A stretch of 64,000 nt of DNA from Hyphomonadaceae bacterium. Lineage in GTDB: Bacteria; Pseudomonadota; Alphaproteobacteria; Caulobacterales; Hyphomonadaceae. Shown piece after piece: positions 1-10,499 of this stretch. The stretch is taken from assembly GCA_022844345.1 (NCBI GenBank), contig JALHLU010000003.1:310001-374000 (forward strand). Direction: 5' to 3'. The notes under the pieces are model-generated. The model saw nothing but the letters and a program-made list of their open reading frames with translations, was not told the origin of the DNA and did no database searches. Each line of letters starts with the position of its first letter. The first letter of the stretch is position 1. The translations under genes and the position numbers were made by a program.

Positions 1-1120
1 GCTCGCCGGGGCCTTCGAATTCGGTGTGCTTGTAGTCAACGACGGACAGCGATCCGGTGACGCGCTCGAACGGTCCGTTGTCGAAGTTCCAGCCGCCGCG
101 CACGTCGATGCGGGTCTGCTCCATGTCGATGAAGGGTTGTTCCGGGAGTTCGCCGACGGCGGCAACGCCGATATCGGTTACAGCAAAGGAAGCAAGCGCG
201 GCTTCTTCCTCTTCTTCCTCGTGATGGTGGTGGCCGCCGACGATGCCGTACTTGCTTTCCTGGCGGCGCACGGCGACGCCGATGAAGCCATCTTCGCCCA
301 CGAGCGACAGCCCACCGCTGATGGACTGGGATTCCACCCCGGAGTTCGGGAGCGTGCCGTAGGCTTCTTCTTCCTCTTCGTGTTCTTCGCCCCCCTCTTC
401 CTCGAGGGCGCGCAGGCGGGCGGATTCGGCAAAGCCGGGGATTTCGATGTCGTCGCTCTCGCGACCGGTCCACGACAGCACGCCAACAAGAGGTCCGGAT
501 GTCCCGGTGACACGCGCGGCGGCGGTCTTGCCTTCGTCCACTGTCGTGTAGCCGGCATAGGCGGATGCGCTGAACGGCGCATCCGGCGCTTCCTCGACGA
601 TCAGCCCGTCGATGACGTTGACGACACCGCCAGCCGCGCCGCCGCCATAGGCCAGCGTGGCGGGCCCGCGCAGGATCTCGATGCGTTCGGCGCCGAGCGG
701 ATCGCCGGTCACGGCGTGGTCGGGGCTGGCGGCAGAGGCATCGATGACGCCGATGCCGTTGGTGAGGACCTGGACACGTTCAGCGCCGAGGCCGCGGATG
801 ACGGGGCGGCTGGCGCCGGGGCCGAAGGCGGTGGAGGAGATGCCCGGCAGGCCCTGCAGCGTGTCGCCGAGACCGCCAGAGAGACGGCCGACAATGTCGC
901 CCTCGTCGAGAACGGTGGTCGAGGCGATGAGTTCATCGCTGGTGCGCGCCGGGCCAATGCCGGTGATGACGACCACATCACGGCCGGGATCATTGTCGCT
1001 GGCCGGCTGCTCAGGCGCGGATGTGGGATTTGGCGTCTGGGCGAATGCCGGCTGAGCCACCAGGGCTGCGGCGGCGACGCCAAACACAAGCCGGCGGCCA
1101 AAGCGGGTAGCTGCGATCAT
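1..1120 (-). CDS. TonB-dependent receptor, ZnuD-like (partial, C-terminus off left edge)
   Basis: This is the N-terminal part of an outer-membrane TonB-dependent transporter. The minus-strand frame from the ATG at 1120 stays open to the window edge, about 373 residues. Residues 1-26 look like a signal peptide ending in AFA. A plug domain follows, with typical segments such as GDTLQGLPGISS, PVIRGLGAERV and ERIEILRGPATLAYG. Two runs of Glu (coded near 364-405 and 199-222), the second preceded by four His (near 223-234), lie in the barrel region. Such His/acidic loops are known from zinc receptors such as ZnuD. The substrate is therefore inferred to be Zn2+ or another divalent metal, not proven. 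An imperfect palindrome sits directly upstream and fits metal-responsive control. Confidence 0.88.
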   Translation of the reverse strand, partial: MIAATRFGRRLVFGVAAAALVAQPAFAQTPNPTSAPEQPASDNDPGRDVVVITGIGPARTSDELIASTTVLDEGDIVGRLSGGLGDTLQGLPGISSTAFGPGASRPVIRGLGAERVQVLTNGIGVIDASAASPDHAVTGDPLGAERIEILRGPATLAYGGGAAGGVVNVIDGLIVEEAPDAPFSASAYAGYTTVDEGKTAAARVTGTSGPLVGVLSWTGRESDDIEIPGFAESARLRALEEEGGEEHEEEEEAYGTLPNSGVESQSISGGLSLVGEDGFIGVAVRRQESKYGIVGGHHHHEEEEEEAALASFAVTDIGVAAVGELPEQPFIDMEQTRIDVRGGWNFDNGPFERVTGSLSVVDYKHTEFEGPGE

Positions 1121-1134
1121 CACGCCCTCTCGGT

Positions 1135-1165
1135 GTTACAGTGTATCACTATGGTATAATGTAAC
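1135..1165 (-). promoter_or_regulatory. Candidate metalloregulator (Zur-like) operator
   Basis: A 31-bp imperfect palindrome has two 13-bp arms around a 5-bp centre. The arms read GTTACAGTGTATC and, on the other strand, GTTACATTATACC, agreeing at 10 of 13 positions. It lies 15 bp upstream of the TonB receptor start and overlaps AT-rich promoter-like sequence. Alphaproteobacterial Zur boxes are AT-rich palindromes of similar half-site style, but this is not an exact match to a consensus I can recall. Confidence 0.5.
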
Positions 1166-1274
1166 GTTCCGCAAGGTGCAAGGCCGTTGATAGCGTGCGG
1201 TACGCCCAACCGCTTGGCCCTGCCCGAGAGAGACAATTGCCGCTACGGTCAGGAGAAGCTCGCAAGGAATTCAC

Positions 1275-1928
1275 GTGATCAAGCACCTGCCCAATGCCCT
1301 GACGCTGCTTCGCCTCGTCCTCGCGCCGTTGGTTGCGCTGGCGGTATGGCAGTCGCTGGCGATACCGGCGGACGCAGCACTCACGGCGCCTCAAGCGTTC
1401 GCGCCGCTGAAGGCGCAGGCGCAGGGATGGGCGCTGGCGGCGGCCATCATGTTCGTGCTGGCGGCGCTGACCGACCTGTTCGACGGCATGGCCGCGCGGG
1501 CGCTGAATGCACATTCCAAATTCGGCCGCATCATTGATCCGATCGCGGACAAGGCGCTGGTGGGCCTGCCGCTTGTTGTGCTGTCCGTGATTGCGCTGCT
1601 GCAGGCCTGGCCGCTGGCGCTTCCCATCGCGCTTGCATCGGCGGTGATCGTGGGACGGGACCTGCTGATAACGTGGCTGCGATTCAGGGCGCCGGATGGC
1701 GAAGGCGTGCGCGTGTCGCAACTGGCGAAATGGAAGACGGCGGTGGAGCTGGTGGCCGTGGGCATCCCGATTCTGATTTCGGCCGCGCCTTCGGTTGTCT
1801 CCGCGCTTGGCGCTGGCGACGGTTTTGCCGTGTCGGACATGCTTGTGATGGCTTGGGTTGGCGTTCTGGCGCTGGCCGCAGCGCTATCGGCCTACACGGC
1901 CTCGCAATACCTGCTTGCCCGATCCTGA
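1275..1928 (+). CDS. pgsA: CDP-diacylglycerol--glycerol-3-phosphate 3-phosphatidyltransferase
   Basis: This inner-membrane enzyme joins CDP-diacylglycerol and glycerol-3-phosphate to make phosphatidylglycerol phosphate, the first committed step to phosphatidylglycerol and cardiolipin. The 217-residue product has the full CDP-alcohol phosphatidyltransferase signature D-x2-DG-x2-AR-x8-G-x3-D-x3-D at residues 67-92 (D67, D70, G71, A74, R75, G84, D88, D92). Several hydrophobic helices surround it. The N-terminus, MIKHLPNALTLLRL, is typical of PgsA and supports the GTG start at 1275. There is an insertion of about 25 residues after the first helix. The gene stands alone, divergent from the TonB receptor, with a strong hairpin after its stop. 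Confidence 0.9.
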   Translation: MIKHLPNALTLLRLVLAPLVALAVWQSLAIPADAALTAPQAFAPLKAQAQGWALAAAIMFVLAALTDLFDGMAARALNAHSKFGRIIDPIADKALVGLPLVVLSVIALLQAWPLALPIALASAVIVGRDLLITWLRFRAPDGEGVRVSQLAKWKTAVELVAVGIPILISAAPSVVSALGAGDGFAVSDMLVMAWVGVLALAAALSAYTASQYLLARS

Positions 1929-1953
1929 AATCCGGGAGGCCTCAAACATGATT

Positions 1954-1984
1954 GGCCGCGCCTGCGGGGGATGCAGGCGCGGCC
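1954..1984. terminator. Hairpin between convergent pgsA and kinase operon
   Basis: A perfect 12-bp inverted repeat (GGCCGCGCCTGC and its complement) surrounds a 7-base loop, 26 bp after the pgsA stop. Neither side has a clear run of T, so it is a terminator-like hairpin rather than a textbook intrinsic terminator. It could serve either of the two converging transcripts. Confidence 0.55.
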
Positions 1985-2200
1985 ACTACATGGCAAGCGG
2001 CACGGGAGACATCGCGGCGCTCGCTTCGGCGACTGGCTTGGCAGGAGAAGCAGACGCCCATCGCTTGAGTGCCAATAGACACGAATTTATTGAAAGACCG
2101 GTTAACGCCAGAAGCACTTTCGTCAACGTTCGTGGCAAGCGCTATGGGCACGCACTTGAAGCGTTGCGCGCCGCCTGCCCGCAAGCCGAGCGAAGGCGGC

Positions 2201-3828
2201 CTAGCAGGTCCCCTCGGGTGGATGGTTGACGTGAAAGCTGAGCACATTGCCGGTCTGCTGGCCCATGCTGTTTATCTCTGGCGAGCTGACATGGCAGATG
2301 TCGATCCATTGCGCGACGCCGAACGCCAAGGAGCCCTGCGCGTCATTGCCGATGGTGTACGCGAACGCAGTCCCATCGAACTCGCCATAGAAGCCGTTGC
2401 CGGCCAGCGGCCCGTTGAGAACCTGGCCTGAAACCTCGCCATAGGGCGAGACGGTGACTTGCACCTGGAACCCGCCGTCATCCACCCACGTCCCAGACAG
2501 GATCGGATAATTGCTGGTGTCGGGCGGCGGCAGCGGCGGAGGGGGTGGAGGCGGAGGCGACGGTGGATTGTAGACCGGATCATCGTTGACGGCCGGCCCA
2601 TTCGACGCTGGCTGGAATTGTTGCTGCGGGCCTGACGATGGGCCCATCGACGCCGCGGCGATGCCGCCAATCGCCACGACAGCGACGCCAGCCATGATGG
2701 CGACCTTCGCCGGCGTCATGTTGCTGAAGAAGTCCGCAAAGGCGTTGGAGCCCGGAGGTCTTGGCGCAGGCTGCGGATAAGGCTGGGTGGAGGGGCCAGG
2801 TTGAGGGGCCGGCCCCGGAGCTGCATAGGGGGCCGGACCCGGCTGCGGGCCTGGAGCATGTCCGGAGAGCGCGGCGTCCAGGTCGGCCCGGTATTGCAGG
2901 GCGGATTGCTGACGCTGGCGCGGATTGTTGGAGAGGCCGCGCTCGATCAGCTTGTCGATGGCGGGCGGCACGTCGCTGCGGCCGCCGCTGGGCGGCTGCC
3001 AGTGGCCCTTGGGCACGACGCCGATCAGCAGTTCGTAGAACATCACTGATAGCGAATAGAAATCCGCCGATGTCTGCGCAGCTTCGGGCGCCGTGATCTG
3101 TTCGGGCGACATGTATTCCAGCGTGCCGAGACTGGTCGCGCCCGTGTCTGACATGCCGCCGGCGCGCGCAATGCCGAAATCGAGGATCTTGAGCCGGGCG
3201 TCGTGATCGTTTGGCTCGCCCATGAGTATGATGTTCTCGGGCTTGAGGTCTCGGTGGATGACGCCCTGCGCGTGCGCCGCGCCAAGGCCGGACAGGACTT
3301 CGCGGATCACGTTGGCGGCCGTGGTCATCGAGCATTCGCTGCCCTGGCGCATCTGCTTCTGCATCCAGGCGCGCAGGCTGCCGCCCTCGAGCATTTCCAT
3401 GGTGAGGAATGGCAGGCCCTTGACCTCGCCCACATCGTAGACGGCGACGACGTTGGGATGGCGGATGTCGCGCGCGAGCACGCCTTCGCGGATAAGGCGC
3501 CTGACCGCGTCCTTGCCGCCAAGACGGTCGCCGCGGATGAGCTTCAGCGCGACATCGCGCTGGGTGACAGGATCATGGACGCGATAGACGACGCCCATGC
3601 CGCCGCGGCCTATTTCGGCGACAACGCGGTACCTGTCGGCGAACATCTCGTCTGCCTTGAGGTCGAGCGGCGACTTGCCGTCTGACTCGGGCTTTGGCCG
3701 CCCCAGCGCGGGGTCGATCGTGTGGAGGCCGTCGAGGGCCGTTTCGCCGGCCGTTGTAAGTGGCTTGCCGCATGCCTCGCAGAAACGCGCCGTGTCGATG
3801 TTGTTGGCGCCACAGCTTCTGCAAGCAA

Positions 3829-3832
<4 letters not shown>
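2201..3832 (-). CDS. Zinc-ribbon Ser/Thr protein kinase with C-terminal beta-rich domain
   Basis: This is a 543-residue Hanks-type kinase. An N-terminal zinc ribbon has Cys4, 7, 18 and 21. The kinase domain runs from about residue 68 to 325 with all key residues intact: Gly loop GRGGMG (75-80), Lys97, HRD with Asp195, DFG with Asp218, and SPEQ in the activation segment. A Pro-rich linker follows, then one membrane helix (about 376-396), another Pro-rich run and a beta-rich C-terminal domain (about 444-543) that probably lies in the periplasm. It is the last gene of a five-gene operon and overlaps the preceding kinase by 4 bp. Its kinase domain is a close paralogue of that neighbour. Targets are unknown; the FHA-like protein of the same operon is the obvious phospho-binding partner. 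Confidence 0.88.
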
Positions 3833-5408
<1,576 letters not shown>

Positions 5409-5412
<4 letters not shown>

Positions 5413-6581
5413 CGCGGCATTCCTTCCGGCATGGCGGGGACGCGCGTCACGGTGATCTCTTCGACCTGTCCGTAGTTGGCGCGCATGCGGATCTGAAGCG
5501 CTAGTGCTTCGGGGTATTTTGGAAGGACACGGACAATGTCGCCATTGCCGATGACGGCCAGCGCATCGTCGGCGCCGTGCTTGTGATCGCCGATCATGAC
5601 GCCGGCCTGGCCAGTAACGCGCGCACAGAGGCGGCCGCCCTGGATAAACAGTTCGAGGTGGCGGCGGGAGATGGCTTGGCTGAGCTGTTCGTCGACAGCG
5701 CCGGCGGCATCCGTCACGAGCAACTGCAACTGGTTGTCGCCGCCGAGGCGAACGCTGCGACCGCGGCCGATGGCGAAGATGCCGTCGCGCGTCGTGATGG
5801 GGCCGGAGGGCGCCTCGTCGCCGAAGCCTTTCCAGATGATACGCGCGCCGCGATTGACGACCACGCCCTTCAGCGGACCCTCGGTGTAGCCGCGAATGCC
5901 TTGCGCGGCCTCGAAATTGTCGGCGCGTTGCAGGCCAAGCTCGGCCGCCTGGCCGCCGACGGCGGCCTTGCGTGTCTCGCCCTGGGATTCAAGGCGGATG
6001 GGCGCATAGACCGTGTCGCTGCCGGCGCCGACGCCGGAAGAGTTGATGGTCTGGTTGATTACGAGACTGCCGCCCTGCTCGACCTCGAGACTGAGGGAGG
6101 ACGTGAAGCAGAAGCGCTCTTCGCGCATGAAATAGTTGGTGGCGGCAGCGAATGTGATTTCGATGCCGTGGCGGCCCTGGCGCTCCAGCGCTCCGGTCTG
6201 CACGCTGAGCCGGTTGGACCCGCCCGCGTCCAGCCGCTTCCACGGCAGCTCGACCTTGCGGCGCGCCGACTCGCCCTCGCGGACCCAGACATCCGTGATG
6301 AAGAGCGGGCGGCCGACGCCGGATGCGTTGTAGAAGACCAGCGGCAGCACGAGCACGCCGCCCGTCTTGACCTCGGTCACCGCGTCCTTGTCGAGGTAGA
6401 GCTGCGGGCGCACGCAGACATTGCAGCAGCCATCGTCGCCGACGAGGCCGCCGCACTCCTCGTGCGCCATGCAGCGCAGAAGCGGCTTGCCGCATTCGCC
6501 GCAGAAGATGGCGTCGGCGGTCACGGCGTGCTGGTAACAGCACGGCGCGATGCCGCCGGGATTAGCGACAGGCGTGACCAT
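5409..6581 (-). CDS. Cys-rich zinc-ribbon protein with C-terminal FHA-like domain
   Basis: The 390-residue protein begins with a Cys-rich segment (about residues 14-57) holding several CxxC-type pairs, including FCGECGKPL and CCNVC, which looks like one or two zinc ribbons. The middle (about 60-200) is beta-rich and unrecognised. The C-terminal region (about 265-355) resembles a forkhead-associated domain: GRGRSVRLGG, then the S-x-x-H core in ISRRHLELF, then IGD in the position where the Asn-Gly turn usually lies. FHA domains bind phosphothreonine, so this is a candidate reader of the two kinases encoded just downstream. No membrane helix is evident. The FHA assignment is by motif only. Confidence 0.75.
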
Positions 6582-6593
6582 CAGCGGCTCCCC

Positions 6594-8435
6594 TTAGCGA
6601 CGGAGCTGTTCGCCGCATCCGACGCAGAACTTGGCCTTGGCCGGGTTGACGCGCGTGCACTTTGGACACTCCACGGTCGCCTCGCCCGGAGCCGCGCCGC
6701 CGCCAGCGCCAGCTTTGCCGCCAGCGCCGGCAGCCACGCCGACAGCGCCCTGCATACCAGAATTGAACATGGCGCGCGCTTGTTCTTCGGAGCTCACACG
6801 GGCCCGGTTCGCCTGCTCGACCATCTGGCGCATCAGATCCATCTGGGCGTTCTTGTCGATCCCCTGAGCCTTGGCCTGCTCTTCCAGGATCTTCGCGACG
6901 GCGGGGCTGAGGCCGGCGTTGACCGCCAGAATCTGTTCCGGCGTCATCTTGGCTCCGAGCACGAGGCGGTCGGCTTCGCGCTGCGCTTCAAGCTTGCGCT
7001 GGTCCATGTCGCGGTCGTGGGCGGCGTCTGCTTCCCGGATCCGGCGGGTGAGGCGTTCGCGCTCCTGCTCGGCCTCAAGGCCGGCGAGGCCTTTTAGCTT
7101 GTCGAGCGCCACCTTGTCGGTTTCGCGCTGGCGGGCGAGGCGCGCGTACTCTTCCTTGTCGGCGACATCGACTTCCTTCTTGCGGCCGTCGAAGCCGAAG
7201 TCGCGTTCTTTTTCGCGGGTGCCGAGTTCCTTTTCGCGCGTTTCGCGGTCGTAGTCGCGGTCCTCACGGCGCTGGGTTTTCAGATCTTCGCGGTCTTCTA
7301 GGCGGTTGCCGCGCTGCTCGGTGCGATCCAGCTGGCGGCCTTCGCGATCGAATTCACGATCATCGCGGCGCTCGTCGCGCTGCAGTTCGCGGGTTTCGCG
7401 ATCATAGTCGCGTTCCAGCGAGCGCAATGTCAGCTGATGCGAACGATCGAGCTCTTCGGTATTGCGCTCGATGACGCGCTTGCGCTCGTTGACCACCTTG
7501 AGGTCGACGCCGTCATGGGTGGCCTGCCGGATATCGCCTTCGAGCTTTGCGAGCTGAGCAGCCTTCACCTTGTCGATGTCGTGTCCCATCTGCTTCATTT
7601 CGGCGATGCGCCGGCCGGTCTCGCGCGCGTCGTCGAAGGCCGTGTCCCGGTCCAGCACGAGGCGACGCAGGTCTTCCAGGTTGTTGATGCTCAGCTTGTC
7701 GATGCCGGTCTTGTTGTTCATCTTGAACACGGTCGTCTCGTGCTCACGCTCGAGGTCGCGCTTCAGTGTCTCGAACTGGAACTCCAGCCGGTCGGTTTCG
7801 CGGATCGCCGCAGCGCGGGCGGCTTCCTGCTTCTCGACCTCGTTGATGGCCCAGTTGACTGAGGCGGCGCGCACCATCAGGCCAAGATCGCCCGCGATAC
7901 GCTCGCACTCCTTCATCAGGTCGGCCTGGATCATGTCCTGCAGGCCCTTGTTGCCGCGCACTTCGTTGGCGTTGACGCGCGACAGGGCCGCTTCGAACAC
8001 GCGCTCCCACGCATGGCTGCGAATGCGGATGGCCGCTTCGTCCTTGGTGAGGGAACGCCGCTGTTCCATCAGGCCGAGAATGTTCTGCGGCTTTTCTGGA
8101 TTGATCTGGAGGTCGAGCACGACAACGCCGGAGACGTCGACCTTGTCCTTGGTGCGGGCGGTTACGTCGTAGAGGTACTGGAATGTCTTGAGGTCAGCGA
8201 TCAGAAGGCTGATCGAGGAGGAGCCGCCGACCAGGCCCTTGAGCTGGTTGAACAGGCCGCCGACCGAAAAATGCGCGCCCTTGTAGGCTTCCACGAACTG
8301 GCCATTACGCATCAGCAGGCCGAGATGATCGGGCGGCACTTCATAGCGCGTCTCGAACACCGACCGGAAGGTTTCCGGGCCGATGAATTCGGCAAGAAGG
8401 CGCGGGTCGCTGATTATCAGTTGTTCGGACTTCAT
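6594..8435 (-). CDS. SPFH/band-7-like protein with charged coiled coil and C-terminal zinc ribbon
   Basis: The 613-residue protein has an SPFH-like N-terminal half (about 20-215). After it comes a very long, highly charged helical region (about 215-480) rich in Arg, Asp and Glu, with repeats such as RDYDRETRE occurring twice. A Gly/Ala-rich linker leads to a C-terminal zinc ribbon (Cys590, 593, 604, 607). SPFH proteins form membrane-associated scaffolds. Bacterial SPFH proteins with a terminal zinc ribbon (for example YdjI of Bacillus) act in envelope stress, which is the nearest analogy I know. No clear membrane helix is present, so attachment may go through the three-helix protein encoded upstream. 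The gap to the next gene is 12 bp. Confidence 0.8.
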   Translation of the reverse strand: MKSEQLIISDPRLLAEFIGPETFRSVFETRYEVPPDHLGLLMRNGQFVEAYKGAHFSVGGLFNQLKGLVGGSSSISLLIADLKTFQYLYDVTARTKDKVDVSGVVVLDLQINPEKPQNILGLMEQRRSLTKDEAAIRIRSHAWERVFEAALSRVNANEVRGNKGLQDMIQADLMKECERIAGDLGLMVRAASVNWAINEVEKQEAARAAAIRETDRLEFQFETLKRDLEREHETTVFKMNNKTGIDKLSINNLEDLRRLVLDRDTAFDDARETGRRIAEMKQMGHDIDKVKAAQLAKLEGDIRQATHDGVDLKVVNERKRVIERNTEELDRSHQLTLRSLERDYDRETRELQRDERRDDREFDREGRQLDRTEQRGNRLEDREDLKTQRREDRDYDRETREKELGTREKERDFGFDGRKKEVDVADKEEYARLARQRETDKVALDKLKGLAGLEAEQERERLTRRIREADAAHDRDMDQRKLEAQREADRLVLGAKMTPEQILAVNAGLSPAVAKILEEQAKAQGIDKNAQMDLMRQMVEQANRARVSSEEQARAMFNSGMQGAVGVAAGAGGKAGAGGGAAPGEATVECPKCTRVNPAKAKFCVGCGEQLRR

Positions 8436-8478
8436 CGTATCGGCTCCGGATGGAGAATGCTGTGAGTGCGCAGGCGGA

Positions 8479-9099
8479 TCAGATCTTGGGCGGCTGGGTC
8501 CACTTTTTCTCTGAGACCCAGATGTAGATCGTGTAGCCGATCACAAAGATGCAGATGAGCGAGGGGATAGGGTTCTGCGTGATGATCGCGCCGACCTGAT
8601 CGAGCTTGCTGAGTTGGACGCCGGCGCCGTCGAGCGTGCGGAAGGTGCCGATGATGGCGCCGACCAGCGTGAACAACGAAAACAGGAAGGCTGCGATTCC
8701 CGAGATCATCTTGACCAGGCCGACAGGCTCCTTCTTTGACGGCGCGCCGGCGGCCGCGGCCGCCTCGGCCTTCTCGCGTTCGACAAGTTCCTGATCGTAG
8801 GTCTCGCCGCGCTTCATGGCAGCCTCGCGGGCCTTGTGGTCGACCTTCATGAAATCCGGCGCGGCGTCCTTACGGACGCTTGCCTGCTGCGCGGACGTCA
8901 GGTTGGTCGCGCGACGGCGCATGTGGATGAAGACGGTCGAGGCGAGCCAGATCGCCGCGAAGCCGACCGCGATCCACATGAGGTATGTGCCTGGAATGCC
9001 GAGCACGTCCCACTCGCCGGCCATGGCGCCTTCAAGAGTGATTTCGGAGCCGGCGCCGGGCGCTCCAGCGAGTGGCGGCGGCGTTTCTGGTGTCTGCAT
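8479..9099 (-). CDS. Three-helix membrane protein, first gene of the SPFH/kinase operon
   Basis: I do not recognise the family with confidence. The 206-residue protein has a Pro/Gly-rich start and three membrane helices at about 36-59, 132-153 and 177-195. A charged cytoplasm-like segment lies between the first two, with an Ala-rich helix near 111-120. The last two helices and the short loop between them (LVGAIIGTFRTLDG) weakly recall MotA/TolQ/ExbB channel proteins, but this is not strong enough to name it. It lies 43 bp upstream of the SPFH gene on the same strand, so it is probably the membrane anchor or a channel component of that operon. Confidence 0.72.
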   Translation of the reverse strand: MQTPETPPPLAGAPGAGSEITLEGAMAGEWDVLGIPGTYLMWIAVGFAAIWLASTVFIHMRRRATNLTSAQQASVRKDAAPDFMKVDHKAREAAMKRGETYDQELVEREKAEAAAAAGAPSKKEPVGLVKMISGIAAFLFSLFTLVGAIIGTFRTLDGAGVQLSKLDQVGAIITQNPIPSLICIFVIGYTIYIWVSEKKWTQPPKI

Positions 9100-9545
9100 G
9101 TGATGTCCCCGTTCGTCCCTCGTTCTGCGCCCATGTCGACACGCGGATGCATCTACGTATCGCGTACCGTGGCCCGTCCCCTACGCCCCCAGATGACCTA
9201 GACCTCAACCTGTGAGTAACAATCATCCAGCCCCGGCATCCGGGTAACATGGACGAATGGTCAAGTCACTGTGGAGCGGTTGATTCGACAGTCTTTCTCC
9301 GGGCAAACCCGATCGATTTCCCCCTGCGGAAACGCGTGTCTCCGCCGGCTGGCCATCGAAAGAGTCCCCTCTAGTCAGGTAAGCGCAGTCCGCGGGGGAA
9401 ACGGGTCAGACGTTGCTAAAAGAAGCCGGGCAACTGCAGAAGCGCCACGAACTGCTGGCCGCCGCACCGCGACGGGATCAGGTTCCCGGTCGCGCAGGAA
9501 GCGAGTGGCGACGCGTCCGGCGTCTGGAGTTTCCGGCGCGAGCTT
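9100..9545. other. 446-bp intergenic region upstream of the SPFH/kinase operon
   Basis: This stretch separates the mmsB stop from the first gene of the five-gene operon. Open frames crossing it have no recognisable protein character. It should contain the operon promoter, but I cannot point to a convincing -35/-10 pair. A GATTC (GANTC) site lies at about 9282-9286. Confidence 0.5.
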
Positions 9546-10445
9546 TTAACGCCCCAGACCTTCAAGATTGCCGCGCAGCATCTGGAGAATGCCGGAGAAG
9601 TCCTTGCCGCCGAAGCCGAGCCTGTCGAACAGGGCGTAGAGTGCCTCGGCGTTGTTGCCCATCGGCGTCGTGGCGCCGGCGCGGGCGGCGGCTTCCTGGG
9701 CGAGTTTCAGATCCTTCAGCATCATCGCGGCGGCAAAGCCGCCTTCGTAGTTGCGGTCGGATGCGGTTACAGGGCCGACGCCGGGCCAGGGCGCGTAGGT
9801 CGACAGCGACCAGCAATTGCCCGACGACTTGGAGGCAATGTCGGCGAAGCGATCGGGCGCCAGGCCGAGCTTTTCAGCAAGCGCGAACGCCTCGCACGTG
9901 CCGATCATCGAGATTGCGAGCAGCATGTTGTTGCAGATCTTGGCGGCCTGCCCTGCGCCATGGTCGCCGGCGCGAATGGTGACACGGCTCATCGGCTTCA
10001 GCGCTTCTTCCACCTCGGCGAAGTCCGCCTCGTCGCAGCCGACCATGAAGGCGAGCGTGCCGGCATCCGCCGCCGCTGTGCCGCCGGAGACGGGCGCATC
10101 GGCAAAGCGGAAGCCGGCGGCCTTGGCTTGGGCAGCGACGGCGCGCGCGCTGTCGACATCGATGGTGGAGCAATCGATCAGCAGCGCGGATTTCGGCGCG
10201 TGCGGGAGGATGTGTTCGTCATAGACTTTGCGCACATGAGGCCCGGCGGGAAGCATGGTGATCACAGCATCAGCGCTCTCGACCGCCTTTGCGACGCTGC
10301 CTGCTGGATGGGCGCCAGCGGCGACAACCTTCTTCACGGCGGCTTCTGACAGATCAAACGCATGAACATCGCGGCCGCCGACGACCTGCCGCGCAGCCAT
10401 GCCGCCGCCCATGTTGCCGAGGCCGATGAATGCGATGCGGGTCAT
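9546..10445 (-). CDS. mmsB: 3-hydroxyisobutyrate dehydrogenase
   Basis: The enzyme oxidises 3-hydroxyisobutyrate to methylmalonate semialdehyde with NAD+ in valine breakdown. The 299-residue protein has the Rossmann motif GLGNMG near its N-terminus. It also carries the substrate-binding segment PVSGGTAAADAGTL and the catalytic-lysine segment AGQAAKICNNMLL, both diagnostic of the beta-hydroxyacid dehydrogenase family. The C-terminal part (FAAAMMLKDLKLA) matches 3-hydroxyisobutyrate dehydrogenases more than tartronate semialdehyde reductases. mmsA, the next enzyme of the pathway, lies on the same strand about 1.5 kb upstream, which supports the assignment. Confidence 0.9.
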   Translation of the reverse strand: MTRIAFIGLGNMGGGMAARQVVGGRDVHAFDLSEAAVKKVVAAGAHPAGSVAKAVESADAVITMLPAGPHVRKVYDEHILPHAPKSALLIDCSTIDVDSARAVAAQAKAAGFRFADAPVSGGTAAADAGTLAFMVGCDEADFAEVEEALKPMSRVTIRAGDHGAGQAAKICNNMLLAISMIGTCEAFALAEKLGLAPDRFADIASKSSGNCWSLSTYAPWPGVGPVTASDRNYEGGFAAAMMLKDLKLAQEAAARAGATTPMGNNAEALYALFDRLGFGGKDFSGILQMLRGNLEGLGR

Positions 10446-10499
10446 GGTCGAGAAACTCCGATATATGCGCTGCGCACTAGACCTGCTTCAGGCAAGCAA

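Noticed and set aside
5577-7097. Long plus-strand open frame of 506 codons opposite the FHA and SPFH genes
   Set aside because: It lies antisense to two real genes, has no domain character and reflects the high GC third positions; it also crosses the boundary between the two genes.
7190-7430. DNA repeats that look like a tandem array
   Set aside because: They are codons for the charged repeats of the SPFH protein, not a CRISPR array; units differ in length and are in frame.
9271-9982. Plus-strand frames in and after the 446-bp intergenic region
   Set aside because: Their products are Arg/Ser-rich without hydrophobic core or motif and overlap mmsB on the opposite strand.
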